A stretch of DNA of 64,000 nt from [Clostridium] hylemonae DSM 15053 (GTDB lineage: Bacteria > Bacillota > Clostridia > Lachnospirales > Lachnospiraceae): contig NZ_CP036524.1 in the NCBI RefSeq assembly GCF_008281175.1, positions 1,550,001-1,614,000 on the forward strand, read 5' to 3'. A model generated the notes under the pieces. The model ran no database searches. It had not been told where the DNA came from and saw only the letters and a list, made by a program, of their open reading frames with translations. The translations under genes were made by a program, and so were the position numbers. Below, piece by piece: positions 60,755-64,000 of this stretch (the first letter of the stretch is position 1; each line of letters starts with the position of its first letter).

Positions 60755-61597
60755 TTACTTGATGTCTTTCCGCCGGAATACTATGATTCCGGCTCCGGAG
60801 GCAGCGATAGTGATGATAACAGAATATACGGGCATCTGCCACAAATGCGCGCCGGACATAGAGGCATACTGCAGGCTCTGGCCGGTGGGAAGAATGTCCA
60901 TAAGCGCTTTGTATACTTTGCGCGTTGTTCCGGATACGTAGGCCTGATTCGGCTGTGCTTCCTGCTCTACCATATTACCGGACTCATCGATGTACGTATA
61001 ACCTTCGTACATTTCAGGTGAAGAAAGGCGTGAGTTCATGTAAATTGCGGCAAACAGGAGGATGAAGATCGTCAGCAGCACAGTTACAGCGGCGGCCGCC
61101 TTATTCTGGATCATCATACTGAGGAACGTGAAGACAGAAGACAGGGCAGTTACCATAACGAGACTTCCCAAAAGGACAGCCAGTACGATCCGGAGTTCAG
61201 ATTTAAAAAAACCGAGTAAGGGAAATCCGACGGCTCCCGCTGCCGCGATGAAAGACAGCGTCATAAAAATACCCGCGGCTATACATACAAGCAGGTTTGC
61301 GGCATATATCCGTCCGCGTGTATGACCGATCATCAGTTTATTGCGGATAGTGCCTTCACTGTATTCGGTGCCGAGAAACAGACAGCAGAATACGGCAGAT
61401 ACGATCCCGATCATGATCGTATAAGAGAAAAATACAGAATCGACAGGAATCGGATCACCGTATCTTTTGGAATCCATGTAATTTCCAAACATGATAAATA
61501 CGCCGTATGCAGCCATAAAGATCATGCCGCCCCAGAATACTTTGTTTTTTTTAAGACGTGTAAAATTGGCATTAAGCAGTCTATTCATTTCCTTCAC
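60755..61597 (-). CDS. ABC-2 type permease of the two-component locus
   Basis: The 280-aa membrane protein has about six helices (GMIFMAAYGVFIMFGNY, YTIMIGIVSAVFCCLFLG, VTVLLTIFILLFAAIYM). The first extracellular loop holds YSEGTIRNKLMIGHTRGRIY, typical of ABC-2 permeases of antibiotic-immunity exporters. It overlaps the ATPase gene by 17 bases. Confidence 0.85.
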   Translation of the reverse strand: MKEMNRLLNANFTRLKKNKVFWGGMIFMAAYGVFIMFGNYMDSKRYGDPIPVDSVFFSYTIMIGIVSAVFCCLFLGTEYSEGTIRNKLMIGHTRGRIYAANLLVCIAAGIFMTLSFIAAAGAVGFPLLGFFKSELRIVLAVLLGSLVMVTALSSVFTFLSMMIQNKAAAAVTVLLTIFILLFAAIYMNSRLSSPEMYEGYTYIDESGNMVEQEAQPNQAYVSGTTRKVYKALMDILPTGQSLQYASMSGAHLWQMPVYSVIITIAASGAGIIVFRRKDIK

Positions 61598-62495
61598 CTC
61601 CCAGCAGGCTTACATAATAACTTTCCAGTGTTTCATCGTGCTGGCTGACAGATACTGTCCGGCAGTTCTCTTTGGCAAGCGCCAGCACGAAAGCGGTGAT
61701 ATCGACAGTGGAAAAGATGTCCGCGCATGAATCTGACAGGATCTGATATTCCATATGCATACGCTCCGCCACGCGTGTGAGCGCAGTTATATCAGTGACC
61801 TTAAACCGTGTACATTTTCTGCACGCGGCATCCAGTTCCCGGGCGCTCATCTCTTTAACCATACGTCCCCGGTCAATGAAGCCGTAATGGGTCGCAAGGC
61901 GGGACAGTTCATCGAGCATGTGGCTCGATATGAGGACGGTGATCTGGTGTTCACGGTTCAGCTTTAAAATGAGTTCGCGCATCTCAATGATGCCCTGTGG
62001 ATCCAGTCCGTTGACCGGCTCATCCAGTACGAGAAAGTCCGGGCTTCCGGCAAGCGCTACCGCAATGCCAAGCCTTTGACGCATGCCGAGAGAAAAGTTC
62101 TTTGCCTTTTTTCTGCCGGTGCCCTCCAGACCGACCAGTTTTAAAAGCGCCGGAATATCGTCGAAGGACGGCAGACCGAGTGTACGGTACTGTTCTTGCA
62201 GATTATCTTCGGCGGTCATGTCTGAATAAATAGACGGGGTCTCGATGACAGCGCCGATTCTTCTTCGTGATCTGAAGACCGCTTTGTCCGTATTGTCTGT
62301 GCCGTACAGTCTGTATCCCCCGGCAGTGCAATGCTGCAGCCCGCATATGAGCCGGATGAGAGTTGTCTTGCCTGCGCCGTTTTTTCCTATAAAACCGTAA
62401 ATGGAACCTTTCGGGACATGCATGGTCAAATGATCCAGCGCTTTAAAATGTCTGTAATGTTTGCATAATGAATCTGTTGTTAAAACATAGTCCAT
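61581..62495 (-). CDS. ABC transporter ATP-binding protein of the two-component locus
   Basis: The 304-aa ATPase has Walker A GKNGAGKTTLI, signature FSLGMRQRLGIAVAL, Walker B FLVLDEPVNGLDP and the switch histidine in SSHML. It resembles BcrA-type exporters of bacteriocins and cell-wall antibiotics. With the kinase and regulator it forms a detection and export unit; the substrate is not known. Confidence 0.9.
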   Translation of the reverse strand: MDYVLTTDSLCKHYRHFKALDHLTMHVPKGSIYGFIGKNGAGKTTLIRLICGLQHCTAGGYRLYGTDNTDKAVFRSRRRIGAVIETPSIYSDMTAEDNLQEQYRTLGLPSFDDIPALLKLVGLEGTGRKKAKNFSLGMRQRLGIAVALAGSPDFLVLDEPVNGLDPQGIIEMRELILKLNREHQITVLISSHMLDELSRLATHYGFIDRGRMVKEMSARELDAACRKCTRFKVTDITALTRVAERMHMEYQILSDSCADIFSTVDITAFVLALAKENCRTVSVSQHDETLESYYVSLLGGEGNE

Positions 62496-62584
62496 GTTGT
62501 TGGCCTCCTTTTTGGTGATACGGAAAGCTTAACTCATAAAGGTTAAGGAAGCGGTTAAGAGAAGAGTAAAGATTTGGTTAAGAT

Positions 62585-63265
62585 TCAGTTTTCTTTCATT
62601 TTAAAACCAATTCCCCATACAGATTCGATGTAATCTTTCCGGCCGGCATCCTGTAGTTTTTTTCTCATATTGCTCACGTGGACCTTAAGGGAGCTTTCGG
62701 TGCAGTCGGGCGTGTCTTCACTGATATGTTCCAGTATCACGGATTTCGTGCACACTTGTGAAGGATTCTGCATGAGCAGTTTCAATATGGCATATTCAGT
62801 TCTTGTCATCCTGACCGGAAGACCGTGTACATGGACGGTGTGAGATGCCGTATCCACCGTTATATCGTCAAATACAAGACTGTGCGCCGCGCTTGTAACG
62901 GCGGTACTTCTCAGTTGTACGGCAATTCTTGCCAGTAGTTCCTTTGTGTCAAAAGGTTTGGTGATATAATCGGCAGCGCCGCCGAGCAGAAGCGTGACTT
63001 TGTCGTCCACACTTGTTTTGGCGCTCATGATTATCACGGGGATTCCCTCTAATTCCGGCAGTATTTCCTCTCCGCTTAAGCCGGGCAGCATCAGGTCAAG
63101 TAAAATAAGGTCGGGCTTTTCGCGGGACAGAAGCAGCAGCGCCTCGGTGCCTGAATAGGCGCGGCCTGTAAAGTATCCTTCTCTGGTGAGAAGTTCATCC
63201 AGCATATTTCCTATATACATATCATCGTCGATGATCAGAATTTTTTTTATGGCGGTCTCCTCCAA
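62585..63265 (-). CDS. OmpR-family response regulator
   Basis: The 226-aa protein has a receiver domain (IDDDMYIGN, phosphorylated Asp in LILLDLMLPG, IMSAK, YITKPFD) and a C-terminal winged-helix DNA-binding domain (MTRTEYAILKLLMQNPSQVCTK, ending IESVWGIGFKM). First gene of the operon regulator-ATPase-permease-kinase. Confidence 0.92.
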   Translation of the reverse strand: MEETAIKKILIIDDDMYIGNMLDELLTREGYFTGRAYSGTEALLLLSREKPDLILLDLMLPGLSGEEILPELEGIPVIIMSAKTSVDDKVTLLLGGAADYITKPFDTKELLARIAVQLRSTAVTSAAHSLVFDDITVDTASHTVHVHGLPVRMTRTEYAILKLLMQNPSQVCTKSVILEHISEDTPDCTESSLKVHVSNMRKKLQDAGRKDYIESVWGIGFKMKEN

Positions 63266-63364
63266 TCTGTAGTATCACTTTAATAAGAATACTATACTTG
63301 TTTTAGCAGGTCAAATAAAGTAAACTTAAGAAAGGATGCCGCGATATATTTCATAAAGAGGCAC

Positions 63365-63393
63365 TTGACAAAAATACAATAAATTGATATCAT
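63365..63393 (+). promoter_or_regulatory. promoter of ilvN
   Basis: TTGACA (63365-63370) and TATCAT (63388-63393) are 17 bases apart, 51 bases before the chosen ilvN start. The leader is short, so no T-box or leader-peptide attenuator fits between. Confidence 0.75.
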
Positions 63394-63443
63394 TAAAAAA
63401 CAGAACGCACTCTGTTTTAATGATAAAAGAAAAGAGGTGCAGT

Positions 63444-63941
63444 ATGCAGAGAGTATATTCATTACTGGTAGATAATAATCCTGGCGTACTGAGCCGGATC
63501 GCCGGATTGTTCAGCAGGCGCGGCTACAGTATCGACAGCATCACAGCGGGCGTCACCGCGGATCCAAGATTTACAAGGATCACCATAGTGGCAAGCGGGG
63601 ATGAACTGATCCTGTCTCAGATCGAGAAACAGGTGAGAAAGCTTGAAGACGTGATCGAGATAAAGGTGCTGAAGCCGGAAGATTCTGTTTACCGTGAGCT
63701 TATCATGGTAAAGATACTTGCCAATCCCGCACAGCGGGCGGAGATCGTGTCACTGGCGGACATTTTCAGGGCGAAGATAGTGGATGTGGAAAAGGAGTCC
63801 CTCATGGTAGAACTGACCGGGACACAGTCCAAGCTGGAAGCCTTTCTAAATCTGCTGGACGGATACGAGATACTGGAACTTGCCAGAACGGGCATAACCG
63901 GACTCTCACGCGGTATCAAGGACGTTACGATCATAGAGTAG
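63444..63941 (+). CDS. ilvN: acetolactate synthase small subunit
   Basis: The small subunit activates acetolactate synthase and gives valine feedback control. I chose ATG 63444 with AGAGG upstream; a longer frame opens at 63384, inside the promoter. The 165-aa protein has the N-terminal ACT domain (YSLLVDNNPGVLSRIAGLFSRRGYSIDS) and the C-terminal domain (RELIMVKILA, GITGLSRGIKD). Length is typical (also called ilvH). The remaining 59 bases of the window hold no clear gene. Confidence 0.93.
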   Translation: MQRVYSLLVDNNPGVLSRIAGLFSRRGYSIDSITAGVTADPRFTRITIVASGDELILSQIEKQVRKLEDVIEIKVLKPEDSVYRELIMVKILANPAQRAEIVSLADIFRAKIVDVEKESLMVELTGTQSKLEAFLNLLDGYEILELARTGITGLSRGIKDVTIIE

Positions 63942-64000
63942 GACAATAATGAAAGAAGCTAAAGGAATCACCCTTTAACGATAAAAGCAATGAAAAGCAG

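Noticed and set aside
63394-63443. Leader peptide or T-box before ilvN
   Set aside because: Only about 50 bases lie between the -10 box and the start codon, and no branched-chain codon run or T-box core is present.

Overview
The window reads as chromosome of an anaerobic, bile-acid 7alpha-dehydroxylating Clostridium of the family Lachnospiraceae, of the Clostridium scindens / Clostridium hylemonae type. The main reason is a near-complete bile acid inducible (bai) operon: baiB, baiCD, baiE, baiF, baiG, baiH and baiI, with the known BaiE catalytic residues in place. The oxidoreductase gene baiA, usual between baiE and baiF, is absent here. The species is inferred from gene content only. No rRNA, tRNA, CRISPR array or transposase was seen.

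Layout. 1-2.1 kb: tail of an unknown gene and a surface protein with InlB-type repeats. 2.1-10.5 kb: core genes (rqcH, a yicC-like gene, gmk, rpoZ, rimO, pgsA, cinA) and an odd GNAT-membrane-DUF3298 protein. 10.6-12.3 kb: an IscU/NifU-like protein and a GGGtGRT protein. 12.4-23.9 kb: a tandem-domain AraC regulator and an orphan sensor protein, divergent from the bai operon. 23.8-27.9 kb: a candidate selenoprotein with an in-frame TGA, a rubredoxin/glutamate-synthase-domain protein, VanZ, CorA and an SGNH hydrolase. 28-33.4 kb: an XRE regulator with an ABC exporter, a DUF5685 protein, a J-domain protein and a membrane protein. 33.4-59.1 kb: a large allantoin/ureide catabolism region. 59.1-59.9 kb: two large stem-loop elements. 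59.9-63.3 kb: a two-component system with an ABC transporter. 63.4-63.9 kb: ilvN.

How the ureide genes fit together. Two NCS1 permeases and two allantoinase-family hydrolases take up and open allantoin or related hydantoins. Allantoate amidohydrolase, the AllE-type ureidoglycine aminohydrolase, RidA and the AllD-type dehydrogenase carry the product to oxalurate. An AllF-AllG fusion together with the divergently encoded AllH would split oxalurate into oxamate and carbamoyl phosphate, and carbamate kinase would yield ATP. A lactate-permease-family protein may move oxamate. XRE-GntR-FCD and PucR-type regulators sit inside the cluster. Both main operon leaders carry the palindrome TGGTTRACCA, which resembles FadR/GntR operators. 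A second M20 amidase, a DAO-type flavoprotein and an ETF pair form a separate oxidative module.

The most novel signals are two. First, there are three ~250-nt multi-stem elements, each starting at or within a few bases of a stop codon on the same strand. Two of them are homologous, with compensatory changes in their stems and a conserved possible pseudoknot. Second, a small gene convergent with baiI has an in-frame TGA followed by a bSECIS-like hairpin.
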